Positions 27,543-36,580 are shown, numbered from the stretch's first letter. The stretch is DNA of 64,000 nucleotides from Candidatus Thorarchaeota archaeon (GCA_013388835.1 JACAEL010000026.1:28780-92779); one strand, 5' to 3'. The notes: generated by a model not told the origin, from the letters alone. A program made the numbers and translations.

Positions 27543-27838
27543 GGCGACAGTTCCCCGCCGAGATGCGCTGACTCTCAGCAATTCTTGGTTCTTTTATCGG
27601 TTTTGTAGCTGACTAGGTCCGATATGTCCCCTTCCAAGTACTGACGCAAGAGATGCCATCATCTGCTGACCAGAGGTGTGTAACAGTCGCCCTTCCATGC
27701 GCGAGTATCAAGATGCTTCACCACGAAAGACAGTCCGGGCGATATGACTTCGCTCGTGCAGGAGGTCAGCTTCTGCCGGTGATGATGAGCATCAATCTCG
27801 ATAAGCTAATAAAATCAGTGACATGAGAAACCACTCCT
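27543..27838. other. Divergent intergenic region of rimI and the Fap7-like gene
   Basis: Holds the rimI promoter near 27592-27600 and, at the right end, a TATA-like CTAATAAAATC (about 27804-27814) whose start point would fall within a few bases of the kinase ATG. The middle shows no gene or repeat. Confidence 0.4.
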
Positions 27839-28414
27839 ATGACCGCGATTCTTATCGGCGGAACCCCGGGCACGGGCAAGTCCGCGGTCGCCAAGATCCT
27901 CGGCTCGCTTCTCTCGTGTGAGGTCGTTTCGCTCACCGACCTCGCAATCAAGAAGGGATGCATAAGTGCACACGATGCAGCGCGGGATACTGACATCCTC
28001 GATGAGGACTGCCTTGTTGAGGTCTTGTGTGACATACTTGATGACAAGCGCCGCAGGCTGATCGTCGAAGGTCACTACATCGACCTTGTACCCTTTGACC
28101 GCGTGGACTATGCAATAGTGCTTCGGACCCATCCAGAGAAGCTCCGCAGCCGTCTGACCGAGCGAGGCTACTCTGAAGCCAAGGTCAAGGAGAACGTCGA
28201 GGCGGAAGTCATAGGTGTGTGCCAGCTGGACGCGCTCGACTCGTTTGGCGAAGACAAGGTAGTAGAGATTGATACAACTGACATGGAACCACACGAAGTT
28301 GCGGAGGCGATTGTGCAGGTGACGCGGGGCAGGAAGACTCCCCGGCACCGCTACGACTGGATGGAACTCCTTGAGAAGGAGGGGCGGCTCGACGAGTTCT
28401 TGCCTCCGGACTGA
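27839..28414 (+). CDS. Fap7/hCINAP-like adenylate kinase
   Basis: 191 residues. The P-loop GGTPGTGKS is at 7-15, followed by the NMP-binding region (SLTDLAIKKGC), LIVEGHYIDLVP and VLRTHPEKLRSRLTERGYSEAKVKENVEAE, the family pattern of archaeal/eukaryotic Fap7 (AK6). Such proteins have weak adenylate kinase/ATPase activity and help 18S/16S rRNA 3'-end maturation with ribosomal protein uS11. A TATA-like element 25-34 bases upstream of the ATG implies a nearly leaderless mRNA. Confidence 0.9.
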   Translation: MTAILIGGTPGTGKSAVAKILGSLLSCEVVSLTDLAIKKGCISAHDAARDTDILDEDCLVEVLCDILDDKRRRLIVEGHYIDLVPFDRVDYAIVLRTHPEKLRSRLTERGYSEAKVKENVEAEVIGVCQLDALDSFGEDKVVEIDTTDMEPHEVAEAIVQVTRGRKTPRHRYDWMELLEKEGRLDEFLPPD

Positions 28415-28424
28415 GAGGCACCGT

Positions 28425-29033
28425 TCACTCACGCTCGCGCATTACGACCGCCAGCAGTGTCAGTGCTGCAGCAACTATCATTACCAGTGGGGTGCCCGTG
28501 GCATACACGGTCTCCTCGGGCACGGCAGCCTGAGCGAAGGAGATGAGGAAATAGACCGTGCCTCCGGACATCGCCATTAGTGCACCTGGAATCAGAGACA
28601 GGAAAGTGGCACGAGGGTCTCTGTATGCCATGCAACCGAGCACGACCATCATGACTCCTGCCACGACTGGGAGGATGAAGAACACATTGCCGGGCTGCTT
28701 CTCAAGACAGACTTGGATGAATGTGTCGAATCCAACGGATGCACTGTGAACCATAACGGGAAGGAACTCCGTCCACGCCGAGATCACCCCGTTCAGCACG
28801 AGGACTATTGCGGGCCACCTGTATCTCAGTAGTCCCAGTTGCTTCTTGCGAAGTTGCTTCTTGAGTTCCTGCGCCTTCCGAATGCGTTCCTCCTGCTTTG
28901 CCCGTTCGATGTCGCGCTCTCTCTGTGTCAGACCATCGTCGGACTCCTCCTGTTGGTCAGACTCGACCGCCGCCAGTATGGCGTCTCTGACCTTCTCGGG
29001 CTCGGGGTCTGTTGCTTTCCGCTCTTCGTCCAT
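28425..29033 (-). CDS. Membrane protein with charged N-terminal helix, unknown
   Basis: 202 residues. The first 85 residues are highly charged and predicted to form a long helix or coiled coil (QRERDIERAKQEERIRKAQE), followed by four hydrophobic segments (WPAIVLVLNGVISAW, VFFILPVVAGVMMVVLGC, LIPGALMAMSGGTVYFLI, LVMIVAAALTLLAVV). No family was recognised. A CTTATATG (complement of 29063-29070) lies about 30-37 bases before the ATG, implying a leader of only a few bases. It is convergent with the Fap7-like gene. Confidence 0.65.
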   Translation of the reverse strand: MDEERKATDPEPEKVRDAILAAVESDQQEESDDGLTQRERDIERAKQEERIRKAQELKKQLRKKQLGLLRYRWPAIVLVLNGVISAWTEFLPVMVHSASVGFDTFIQVCLEKQPGNVFFILPVVAGVMMVVLGCMAYRDPRATFLSLIPGALMAMSGGTVYFLISFAQAAVPEETVYATGTPLVMIVAAALTLLAVVMRERE

Positions 29034-29079
29034 AGTGGTTCACCAGCGTCTTTACGCCTCGACATATAAGCCTCCGCAT

Positions 29080-31866
29080 CTACGAAGCCTGCATACGGGG
29101 ACTCCGGCAGACCGCCACAACATCTGGCATGGAGAAGACTCTATCGACATGTCGTAGAGTGTCATGATGATGCAACGCCCTCGGGAGCGCATCGGGCTCC
29201 TCTGCGTGTTCGGTCACCAGACCTTCGAGTGCTAATGCGAGGTCGGCGTCCTCAGACAGGTAGGTCTCATATACCAGCGCATCAGCGACCTTCACAGCAT
29301 GCACGAATTCCGAGTGCGCGTGGGGGTCATGCGAACCATTGACAGATGGTGCAAGAGTGCTAAGATAGTCAAATAGGCCTTCGAACACCGACGGCGTGCG
29401 CGGGTAGACGATGGGCAGCTCTTCCATGATGCCAGTGTTCAGACATGTGGTCAACTGCGAGTAGTTTGTGAGGTATCTCACACAGATGTACCGTATCATG
29501 AGCGAGTTCAAGATCACCCCGATGACCTTCGGGTTCATGCTGTCTTTGAGTTCAATTCGGACCACCCCTCCTCCGTGGAGTGTGCCGCGAGGCTTCATGA
29601 CCACTCTTGGAAATGGGAGGTTCTTCGTGGCCACCAAGAACTGGGTGTTGAATGACTCGACAAGAATCCTGTTGTCAGTGAACGTCTCATCTGCGTACCT
29701 AAGGTGTTTCGGGTCTATCCAGTACTGCTTGATGCTGCGGCCTGTTGTGGCATAGTCCGTGCAGAATCGGTCTGTCCTCCGATTGCTTGTATGCGCTCTT
29801 GGAAGGTCGCTCCCTCGAGTGGCAGACAAGACACCTCTCCTGCCTCTCGCCTCGACCTCTTCCAGCAGCGAGTCCCTGTAGAGAGAGATGATTCCTCCAC
29901 CTGAGGACTCTATCCTGACAGCGCCGTCCCTTGAGATGTCTGGTCTCTTGCTTGTCACAGTGGCCATGCCGCCCCCACTCTGCGTCTTCTCAGCGATGAT
30001 GCTCACCATCTCCAGAGTGACGCCTCTGAATGGACTTCCCTCGTCAACAATCTCTCTGATGCTGGCCTTCTCGCGCAAGAGCTGTCGCACACCAGAGAAC
30101 TGGGCGGTTCGAAGAACGCTGTTTGGCAGCAGCAGACCAATCCAGCCTCCGTCTGACGCCAACATGAGCGTTCGAGCAACGAAGAGCGCGGCGCAGTTCC
30201 AAGTGCCCTGACCGCGCTCTATAGTCTCTGCGGGATAGGTCTTACGAATCAGTCGTTTCTCTTCCTGCGACACAATGTTACCATAGGGGGGGTTGCCAAC
30301 TATCACATCGAAACCACTGGGCTGCCTATTGAATACACCCGGGAATGACAGTGTCCAGTGGAACGTCTGTGGACGCGCGAGGTCTTGCCTGTCCAAACGG
30401 AGTGAGTCGAAGGAGTGAACGGGACTGCCGGGTGCGAGGCCAATCAGACTGTTTCCCAGGCGTAGTGAGTCGACGGAGATGTCACCTGGTGACCGAGTCC
30501 GACCTGATTCACCGGCCGCGCACCACCAGCGGAGCAGAGTCGCGCATGTGCGCAATGCTTGATCTGACAGGTCAACCCCATGGAGGTTGTTGACGACAAT
30601 CCGCGTTCGACGTTCACTGTCGCTCTCCCTCCCTTCGAGGACTGTGTACAGACCGTCCAACCAGTTGGCTGCTGCCAGCAAGAACGCTCCCGCACCCATT
30701 GCAGGGTCAAGTATGCGAAGGTCTCTCAGAAGGGCCATGAGAGTCTTCCTCTGAGTCGCTGTCATGACATGATTTCGGATGGGTTCTGATGCGGGTAGTC
30801 CTATCCGGCTCCGGACCCATCCCGAGAGAGTCCTGCAGGTAATGTCATGCGCTATCTCCTCCGGAGTATAAGCAGTTCCAGTGGCGCGATTGCTCTTCCG
30901 TAGTCGAACAAGACTCACGGTAGTATCCCACTCGGCTTCACCGTCGAGTATCCCGTTCAGGTGCTCATTCATTGCGGCTAGCAGACTTGGCGTGGCAGAG
31001 TCGCGCTTTGCAGCCCATGGGTCCGCGCTCCAATGAGTGCCGAGGAGCACACTGACGAGACGTCCAAGGTCTTTCCTCAGTCTGTCTGTGCTGTTGGACA
31101 GTGCGGTCTGCCACGCTGAGTCAGAGTCTTCACACCACGAACAGGGGGGTCTCTCAGCAAGCGATATGCGGTGGTCCTGAGGCCACTCCCCCTCCTCTTT
31201 GGCATTCATGATGGCGCGGACCACTGCCTCGATGACAGGCCATTCCCGTGTGTTGCGGTCATCATTGACTGAACCGACGACAGCCACCCTCTCTGATGCG
31301 GGCAGAGTGAACCCGGAGAGCATGAGCTGTACTGAGCGGGACACGAGCCAGTGAGCTGCCCTGACCCTGAAATGTGAGTCCATTTCTGACGGCAGGCCTT
31401 CTGCCAAGCGAAGTGTCAGCTCAGTCAACTCAAGTGAGAGCCCCCCTAACCTCTGAGCATTGCTGAACAGCAGGGGCAGTGAGGAGTGACTGAGGTCCTC
31501 CAGAAGCGCTCTGCTGTGCGCGTCGGGCTGGACATCATCGACTGCAAAGACTCGAACGTCACCGTATGTCCTGAAGACATGTAGCGAACTTGGAGTGGTG
31601 ATCCACACATAGTCCACCAGCATCTCCCTTCGAATGGCTCTGAAGATGTCCCAAGCCGAAAGAGAAGAACACTCGACGTATGTGAGTCTGGAGGAAGTGT
31701 CATACAGGTACCCAATGTCCAAGCCTCGGACTGTGACTGTCCCCTGCACCGGCCTTGGGGTGACTATCCCCTTATCGAGAAGAAAGGACCAGTCGTATCT
31801 CATGTCTGAAGTCACCCGGAGTCTGCTCACTAATCTTCCTTTCGGGTCCCGTACGGTGGGTGTCAA
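29080..31866 (-). CDS. Eco57I-like (type IIG-type) adenine DNA methyltransferase
   Basis: 928 residues. An N6-adenine methyltransferase core is clear: SAM motif I DPAMGAGAFLLAA near residue 387 and catalytic motif IV NPPYGN near 523, with a C-terminal region (LPFPRVVMKPRGTLHGGG, LPIVYPR) like the target-recognition part of Eco57I-family enzymes. The N-terminal 120 residues have a strand-rich stretch (DIGYLYDTSSRLTYVECSS) where a PD-(D/E)xK nuclease would sit, but the catalytic Lys after the Glu is absent, so cutting activity is doubtful. No specificity subunit or partner nuclease is adjacent. The start is uncertain: TTG 31866 opens the frame, and ATG 31803 is the first ATG. Confidence 0.85.
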   Translation of the reverse strand: MTPTVRDPKGRLVSRLRVTSDMRYDWSFLLDKGIVTPRPVQGTVTVRGLDIGYLYDTSSRLTYVECSSLSAWDIFRAIRREMLVDYVWITTPSSLHVFRTYGDVRVFAVDDVQPDAHSRALLEDLSHSSLPLLFSNAQRLGGLSLELTELTLRLAEGLPSEMDSHFRVRAAHWLVSRSVQLMLSGFTLPASERVAVVGSVNDDRNTREWPVIEAVVRAIMNAKEEGEWPQDHRISLAERPPCSWCEDSDSAWQTALSNSTDRLRKDLGRLVSVLLGTHWSADPWAAKRDSATPSLLAAMNEHLNGILDGEAEWDTTVSLVRLRKSNRATGTAYTPEEIAHDITCRTLSGWVRSRIGLPASEPIRNHVMTATQRKTLMALLRDLRILDPAMGAGAFLLAAANWLDGLYTVLEGRESDSERRTRIVVNNLHGVDLSDQALRTCATLLRWWCAAGESGRTRSPGDISVDSLRLGNSLIGLAPGSPVHSFDSLRLDRQDLARPQTFHWTLSFPGVFNRQPSGFDVIVGNPPYGNIVSQEEKRLIRKTYPAETIERGQGTWNCAALFVARTLMLASDGGWIGLLLPNSVLRTAQFSGVRQLLREKASIREIVDEGSPFRGVTLEMVSIIAEKTQSGGGMATVTSKRPDISRDGAVRIESSGGGIISLYRDSLLEEVEARGRRGVLSATRGSDLPRAHTSNRRTDRFCTDYATTGRSIKQYWIDPKHLRYADETFTDNRILVESFNTQFLVATKNLPFPRVVMKPRGTLHGGGVVRIELKDSMNPKVIGVILNSLMIRYICVRYLTNYSQLTTCLNTGIMEELPIVYPRTPSVFEGLFDYLSTLAPSVNGSHDPHAHSEFVHAVKVADALVYETYLSEDADLALALEGLVTEHAEEPDALPRALHHHDTLRHVDRVFSMPDVVAVCRSPRMQAS

Positions 31867-32205
31867 CTTAGGCCCTTGATGAATCCCTCTTGAGAGAGAT
31901 GGTAGCAGCTGACAAGGCTCTCTCTATACAACTGTTCTTGGGGGTCAGTAGAACTTCTCTCCCCCTCGGTCTTTCTAGCTTGACCTCCTCCCGGTCCGGA
32001 TATGTCTAGCAGCACAGAAACACCACTCAGTCTCGTGTACCTCTGTGCGCCTGAAGCAGTCTGGGTCTAGTACGTGTCAGAACGGACTCGCCAACCTTCA
32101 TAGTATCGAGACCTTCCACTGCCGTCTGACATTGTGGAATGCTGACAAAAGAAGAGGCAAGGGAGCTGTTGCTCCCTCTGGAATTGTACTACGCCGAGTG
32201 ACTGA
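31867..32205. other. Gene-free interval between the methyltransferase and SPFH genes
   Basis: About 340 bases without a credible gene. The right part carries the SPFH terminator (32160-32177). The left part presumably holds the methyltransferase promoter, but no clear TATA element stands out. Confidence 0.4.
32160..32177 (-). terminator. Terminator of the SPFH/zinc-ribbon gene
   Basis: AGGGAGC (32160-32166) and GCTCCCT (32171-32177) form a 7-bp stem with a four-base loop. On the minus strand it lies about 28 bases past the stop of the SPFH gene and is followed by a pyrimidine run (TGCCTCTTCTTTTG). Confidence 0.65.
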
Positions 32206-33078
32206 CTAGCCTATCCTAGTGCCGCAGTTCGGGCAGAACTTGGCACCCTCAATCTTGGTACCGCAGTTCGGGCAGAACTTGGCACCAGCCGGAGCTGAGG
32301 CACCCTGTCCCTGTCCCGTGACCCCGCCCATTGCACCCATGAATCCCATTCCTGCGCCGAAACCAGCCCCGGGGCTGCGCCCCAGAGAGTCTGCTGCGCT
32401 CTTCATGGTCTCCATGCCTGCCAGCTGGCTTCCTCCGACTCCACCGGTCCTTAGCCAGAAGAGTCGTTCGCGGTACTTCTCATCCGTGTCGATACCTTCG
32501 AACTTCAGGTCGACCAGCTCAAGACCAATCCTCTCGAAGTTCATTCGGATGGCTGTCTTGACCTTCATTGAGGTCTCGTCCAGCTGTGTGAACACCGCCT
32601 GCAGGTCGTAGTGCGCGAACTCGTCGATTATCCGTTCGTTCATGAATGCGCGCAGATAATCGTTGACCTTCTTGGTCGAGAAGGCGTTCTGATTCCCGAC
32701 TACCTCGTTCGTGAAGATCTTGACCTCTTTGACCCTGAACCAGAAGCTACCATGGAACATCAGTGGCGCAAGGTCACTTGTCTGTCCTCTTCCTCCAAAC
32801 TTCCCCTGGAACTGTCCTCTTGAAACAAAGATACAGGTGGCCTCGAACACATCACCCTTGAGACCCTTCTGAATCCAGCCAACAAGACCTGGCATTGAGC
32901 TTGTTGTGAGCTTGTGACGGCCCGCGAGGAATGTGTCCAGTGCCTTTCCGTCTCTGTAGAAGATAGCAGCTTGGTTCTCCAAGACAATGAGCTGAGAACC
33001 CCACTTTATTCTATTGTCAGGATAGCGCCAGACAATCTCATCCGGTCCGGCATTTGTCCATTCAATTGCATCTGCCAT
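32206..33078 (-). CDS. SPFH/band-7 domain protein with C-terminal zinc ribbon
   Basis: About 290 residues. Residues 1-210 form an SPFH domain of the YdjI-like type (VWRYPDNRIKWGSQLIVLENQAAIFYRDGK; LMFHGSFWFRVKEVKIFTNEVVG), which in related proteins forms membrane-associated oligomers. A Gly/Met-rich linker follows, then two copies of FCPNCGTKI/RI that together give the four cysteines of a zinc ribbon. The two copies are encoded by a perfect 26-bp direct repeat (32222-32247 and 32261-32286). No membrane segment is visible. ATG 33078 is chosen; ATG 33087 would add three residues. Confidence 0.85.
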   Translation of the reverse strand: MADAIEWTNAGPDEIVWRYPDNRIKWGSQLIVLENQAAIFYRDGKALDTFLAGRHKLTTSSMPGLVGWIQKGLKGDVFEATCIFVSRGQFQGKFGGRGQTSDLAPLMFHGSFWFRVKEVKIFTNEVVGNQNAFSTKKVNDYLRAFMNERIIDEFAHYDLQAVFTQLDETSMKVKTAIRMNFERIGLELVDLKFEGIDTDEKYRERLFWLRTGGVGGSQLAGMETMKSAADSLGRSPGAGFGAGMGFMGAMGGVTGQGQGASAPAGAKFCPNCGTKIEGAKFCPNCGTRIG

Positions 33079-33166
33079 GAAAATCATCTCGCAAATGTCA
33101 CGAGTACTTGCGAGCTAATCGGTCCAGATGGTTTTAAGGATTCGCCTGTCGTGGTGGGCTCAGAGA

Positions 33167-33685
33167 ATGACACGACTGCTCTTGCCCGAAAAGCCCCAGT
33201 TAATAGGTGCCGAGTCAAAGCCCATGAGAGGTCTTCATTTGGCTGAAGGAGTTCCAGGGAAAGAGACAGAACGGGATGATCGTGCCCATGTTGAACGACT
33301 GCCATTCAATCCGATGTTCAACTATGTCTACTTGGCCATCGCCATTGTCATCACGTACGGGTCTTACAGCCTCGCCGGTCTCGAAGCGCTTCTGATTGCT
33401 GCCACCTTCTTCATGGTGCTGCTCCTACGCGAGACCGCCCAGGTGTTGAATACCATCGAGTATGGTTTTGCAAGGAAGGCGTCCTATTACAATGCAGGTG
33501 TTGGATTGTCCTGCTTTGTGGTCCTCGTGCTCAACTCGTACTGGATCATCCAGTTTGGACTGCCACTTGTTCTGCCTCAGTTCGACGGGCTGACTCTCAT
33601 TTGCCCAGTATTCATCCTCATGTCACTCTTCGGATGCCGGAACATTCGGATGATGTATGCTCCATCCAAGGCAGCGAGGGATTAG
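33167..33685 (+). CDS. Small polytopic membrane protein, unknown
   Basis: About 172 residues. A hydrophilic N-terminal stretch of 45 residues precedes four hydrophobic segments (FNYVYLAIAIVITYGSYSL, ALLIAATFFMVLLL, NAGVGLSCFVVLVLNSYWIIQFGLPLVLP, LTLICPVFILMSLFG). No family was recognised. ATG 33167 follows a TATA-like TTTTAAGG (33132-33139) by about 30 bases; the same palindromic element could serve the divergent SPFH gene. Its stop overlaps the stop of the MBL-fold gene. Confidence 0.65.
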   Translation: MTRLLLPEKPQLIGAESKPMRGLHLAEGVPGKETERDDRAHVERLPFNPMFNYVYLAIAIVITYGSYSLAGLEALLIAATFFMVLLLRETAQVLNTIEYGFARKASYYNAGVGLSCFVVLVLNSYWIIQFGLPLVLPQFDGLTLICPVFILMSLFGCRNIRMMYAPSKAARD

Positions 33686-34437
33686 ATGTCAATGGTCATC
33701 AGATCTTCGCCGAGCCTTACCGTACACTCTGATGTCCCCTTGACAATCGCCAGTGTCCTCTCGCCATCCTCGATGACCTCCGGATGCATGTGAGTCAGGA
33801 CCACCGCCTTCGGCTTGGCGCGGTTCACCACGACACCGAGTTCAGTGGGGCTCGTGTGGACGTTCGGGGGATGATTGCCATCACACCACGTACACTCATG
33901 TATCAAGAGGTCGACTCCGGCCGCAAGCTGTGCCACTTCATCTGATGGGGCCGTGTCGGAAGAGAACACCAGCGACTTGCCCCCATGGTCGATTCGTATG
34001 GCTCTCCCGTTTGTTGTGCCATGAATGGTGCGGCAAGTTGAAACCGTTGCTTCGCCAATCTGTACCACATGACGGTCCGGCTCCTCCAACACCTGCACCT
34101 TCACCTTTGACCTGAGGTACGGATAGACCATGTCCATCAATTCATTGAACCATGCGATTATGCCGGGTGGACCGTATATGCTCAGCGTGTCATTGTAGTC
34201 CTGCATCCACGCAGTCTGAATCAATGGTGCTAGGTCAGAGCAGTGGTCTACGTGGGTATGGGTGATGAAGATGTGCTTGATGGACTTGACGGGGCACTGC
34301 ATCTGATTGAGTCTGAAGAGCGTCCCAGAGCCCACGTCTAACATTATTGCTCCACTGGGTATCTGCACGAGAATGCCTGACTGCACCCTGTGCTGACTTG
34401 GAATTGATGTGCCTGTCCCGAGCAGTGTGACACGCAT
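33682..34437 (-). CDS. Metallo-beta-lactamase fold hydrolase (RNase Z-like)
   Basis: 251 residues. The zinc site HTHVDH (near residue 59) is followed by the further ligands in RTIHGTTNG, SSDTAPSDE and VLTHMHPE, in the order of RNase Z-like MBL proteins. RNase Z itself trims the 3' end of pre-tRNA, but this protein lacks an obvious exosite arm (the region around EELMDMVYPYLRSK is short), so it may be a related phosphodiesterase. The ATG start gives the standard MRVTLLGTGTSIPS beginning. Confidence 0.82.
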   Translation of the reverse strand: MRVTLLGTGTSIPSQHRVQSGILVQIPSGAIMLDVGSGTLFRLNQMQCPVKSIKHIFITHTHVDHCSDLAPLIQTAWMQDYNDTLSIYGPPGIIAWFNELMDMVYPYLRSKVKVQVLEEPDRHVVQIGEATVSTCRTIHGTTNGRAIRIDHGGKSLVFSSDTAPSDEVAQLAAGVDLLIHECTWCDGNHPPNVHTSPTELGVVVNRAKPKAVVLTHMHPEVIEDGERTLAIVKGTSECTVRLGEDLMTIDI

Positions 34438-34483
34438 GGTTATCAGCTGCGGCTCTGGCGGTCAGGGTAATCAGTCTTGCCCT

Positions 34484-34888
34484 TCAGTCCTGAGGGCCCG
34501 CCCCTGCCGCCGAATGAGGCCTTGTTACGTTTTCTAGCAGATTGATCAGTAGCCGTATCTCTCGGAGCACACGCGGGTGTTTCATGATTGGCTCAGCAAG
34601 AAGCCCCCACAAGTCGGGTGCGTTGATGTACCTGACAGCACGGAGGACTTGGACCGAATCCACCACAACCGAGCCACTCTCGACTTCGCGCCATGTGTCA
34701 ATGATGGCATGCATGAACTCGCGGTGCAGTCTGAGTATCGCCATGCGGTTGGTTCCCCTGTAGTAGTCCTCCTCAACAAGATGAGCTATCTCCCTGAGCT
34801 TGGCGAGAGCTCTCTGAGAGGACTGACACTGGACCTCAAGTTGGGAGGAGAACGTTGAGACTATCGCTCGTCCAGACAAGGGCTTCAC
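34484..34888 (-). CDS. Small helical protein, unknown
   Basis: About 134 residues, mostly helical (RALAKLREIAHLVEEDYYRG; MAILRLHREFMHAIIDTWREVE; RVLREIRLLINLLENV). No family or metal site was recognised. GTG 34888 is chosen because a strong TATA box, CTTATATA on the minus strand (34911-34918), lies 23-30 bases upstream, which predicts a leaderless mRNA beginning there; an in-frame GTG at 34903 would fall before the expected transcript start. Confidence 0.6.
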   Translation of the reverse strand: MKPLSGRAIVSTFSSQLEVQCQSSQRALAKLREIAHLVEEDYYRGTNRMAILRLHREFMHAIIDTWREVESGSVVVDSVQVLRAVRYINAPDLWGLLAEPIMKHPRVLREIRLLINLLENVTRPHSAAGAGPQD

Positions 34889-34910
34889 GTAGATTCTTCT
34901 CACACTGCAC

Positions 34911-34918
34911 TATATAAG
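34911..34918 (-). promoter_or_regulatory. TATA box of the small helical gene
   Basis: TATATAAG on the plus strand reads CTTATATA on the minus strand and stands 23-30 bases before GTG 34888. It is one of the clearest archaeal core promoters in the window. Confidence 0.6.
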
Positions 34919-35035
34919 CCGCCACAACATGCTACGACATGTTTCTGGGCACTTCTGGGCACTGCAAGTACTCCTCGCACGAGTGCAGTTCACAGCAAGA
35001 ATGACTCCAGCTGTCTCATTAGCCCCTGTGCCTCA

Positions 35036-35704
35036 ATGCAAGTCATGACTCCGGAAGATGACCTGAAAGAAGCTCTCGACCTGTTTGGAAGGCGCGAGTA
35101 CAAGAAGGCTGCAAAGGCAGCAGAGAAGGCACAGAAGAAGTTTGAGAAGGATGGACTCCACGCGAGGGCCATAGAGGCACAACGAGTCATGGCAGACTCG
35201 CTTCTCAACGCAAGGGATCTGAAGGAGGCCAGCAGAGTCTACGAGTCAATGCTGAAGACTTCTCAAGCACGTTCGATGGTCTCTTACCAGGCCGCAGCGT
35301 GCTGGGGTCTTGGGGAGATTGCTGCATTCGGAATGGACTACGCAAAGGCGGTGTCGCACTTCAAACTGGGGCTCGACTTGGCGCGCAAGATAGCCGACAA
35401 GTGGTACACGGCATGGAATGGATTTGGTCTCGGGAAGGCCTACAGAGGGACAGGCAAACTGACGGAGGCAAGGGAGGTACTTACGGAAGCACGCGACCTG
35501 TTTCGAGAGCAGAACCAGTCGGTATATGCCGGATGGGTTGAGCATCTTCTGGGTGAGATTGGCGGCGAGGTGAGCTCAAGGAAGGGCGAAGCCAAGATCT
35601 GGCTCTGTCCAATGTGTGGCTCCAAGTATCCGGCCGAAACCGCGCAGAGGCTCTCCGCCGGCAAGATGGTCACATGCGAGTATTGCGGCACTACCGTGGG
35701 ATGA
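35036..35704 (+). CDS. TPR protein with C-terminal zinc ribbon
   Basis: 222 residues. Four to five TPR-like helical hairpins fill residues 1-180 (DLFGRREYKKAAKAAEKAQ; VYESMLKTSQARSMVSYQAAACWGLGEIA; TAWNGFGLGKAYRGTGKLTEA). The last 40 residues are a zinc ribbon with LCPMCGSKY and VTCEYCGTTVG. This suggests an adaptor that binds peptide and possibly nucleic acid or polymerase-like partners (inference). ATG 35036 or the in-frame ATG 35045 may start it. The stop codon lies in the first copy of a 31-bp direct repeat. Confidence 0.78.
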   Translation: MQVMTPEDDLKEALDLFGRREYKKAAKAAEKAQKKFEKDGLHARAIEAQRVMADSLLNARDLKEASRVYESMLKTSQARSMVSYQAAACWGLGEIAAFGMDYAKAVSHFKLGLDLARKIADKWYTAWNGFGLGKAYRGTGKLTEAREVLTEARDLFREQNQSVYAGWVEHLLGEIGGEVSSRKGEAKIWLCPMCGSKYPAETAQRLSAGKMVTCEYCGTTVG

Positions 35705-35792
35705 GTCTCACGTGTGGTAGTCACACACCCCATCTCCACCACCCGAGCATAGTGGTGCCCGGTGGGATGAGTCTCACGTGTGGCAGTCACAC
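35696..35792. repeat. 31-bp direct repeat pair at the ends of two convergent genes
   Basis: The segment 35696-35726 recurs at 35762-35792 with one difference (T/C in GGTAG/GGCAG). Each copy contains a short inverted repeat (GTGTG, CACAC). The first copy includes the stop of the TPR/zinc-ribbon gene; the second includes the last codons and stop of the alpha/beta hydrolase gene on the other strand. A bidirectional terminator or a local duplication are both possible. Confidence 0.75.
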
Positions 35793-36580
35793 CGCACGGA
35801 CTCAAGGAACCACTCCTTGATGGCCTCCTCGGTTTCAGTTCGGCATGTCATGTCGTCGAGATTGTGTGTGGCCCCATCAACAACGAACATGCGTTTTGGT
35901 TCTCCTGCGAGGTCAAACAGACTCCTGACACCATTGAGATCAATGAGCGTGTCTGCAGTGCCCGTTGTCACAAAGAGGGGTCTCGGCGCAATGTCAGATA
36001 TGTCATGGATGGGGTTGAACACTCTGGCATCGCTCAGCAGAGCTTCCGAGAGTGAGTCGATTGTCGCGCGTTCGTCGGCTTGACGGAATTGGCCGGCGCT
36101 GTACAGTGAGACCTCTTCCATGACGACACGAAGCAGTCCTGACTCAGCGAATCTGAGAGTGTCATATACCGGGGCGCGGACAGCCACAGCTCGCACTCTG
36201 CTGTCTCTGGCCGCCGAGCAGATAGCTACAGCCCCACCGAAGCTTGCGCCATAGACTCCGACCCATCCATTGCAAAGCTCCGAGTCGAGCAGAAAGGAGA
36301 CCGAGTTCCTTGCGTCCTCAATCTGACCTCTGAGGCTGAACACTCCCTCGCTTCGTCTCACCCCTCTGAAGTCGAAGGTCAGGACTACAAAGCCTGCTTG
36401 AGCGAGTCTCGTCGCAATGCCGCTGACCTGGTCAGCAGAACCGGGAAGACCATGATACTTCACGATGCCCGGATGCGGTCCTGTGCCTGACGGAATGACG
36501 AGGTCTCCACGTACTCTCTGGCCAGCGCTCACAAACTCTACAGTCCTGAGACGCACGCCATCTGATGAAGACTCGGACAT
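35774..36580 (-). CDS. Alpha/beta hydrolase
   Basis: About 268 residues with a standard alpha/beta hydrolase triad: nucleophile Ser in VGVYGASFGGAV, acid Asp in TTGTADTLIDL, and His in VVDGATHNLDD. KYHGLPGSADQ and FDFRGVRRSEG place it near dienelactone-hydrolase or acyl-peptidase-like esterases. The substrate is unknown. ATG 36580 is chosen over ATG 36619 because the TATA box GGATATATGC (36605-36614) lies about 30 bases upstream, giving a leaderless mRNA. Confidence 0.8.
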   Translation of the reverse strand: MSESSSDGVRLRTVEFVSAGQRVRGDLVIPSGTGPHPGIVKYHGLPGSADQVSGIATRLAQAGFVVLTFDFRGVRRSEGVFSLRGQIEDARNSVSFLLDSELCNGWVGVYGASFGGAVAICSAARDSRVRAVAVRAPVYDTLRFAESGLLRVVMEEVSLYSAGQFRQADERATIDSLSEALLSDARVFNPIHDISDIAPRPLFVTTGTADTLIDLNGVRSLFDLAGEPKRMFVVDGATHNLDDMTCRTETEEAIKEWFLESVRCDCHT

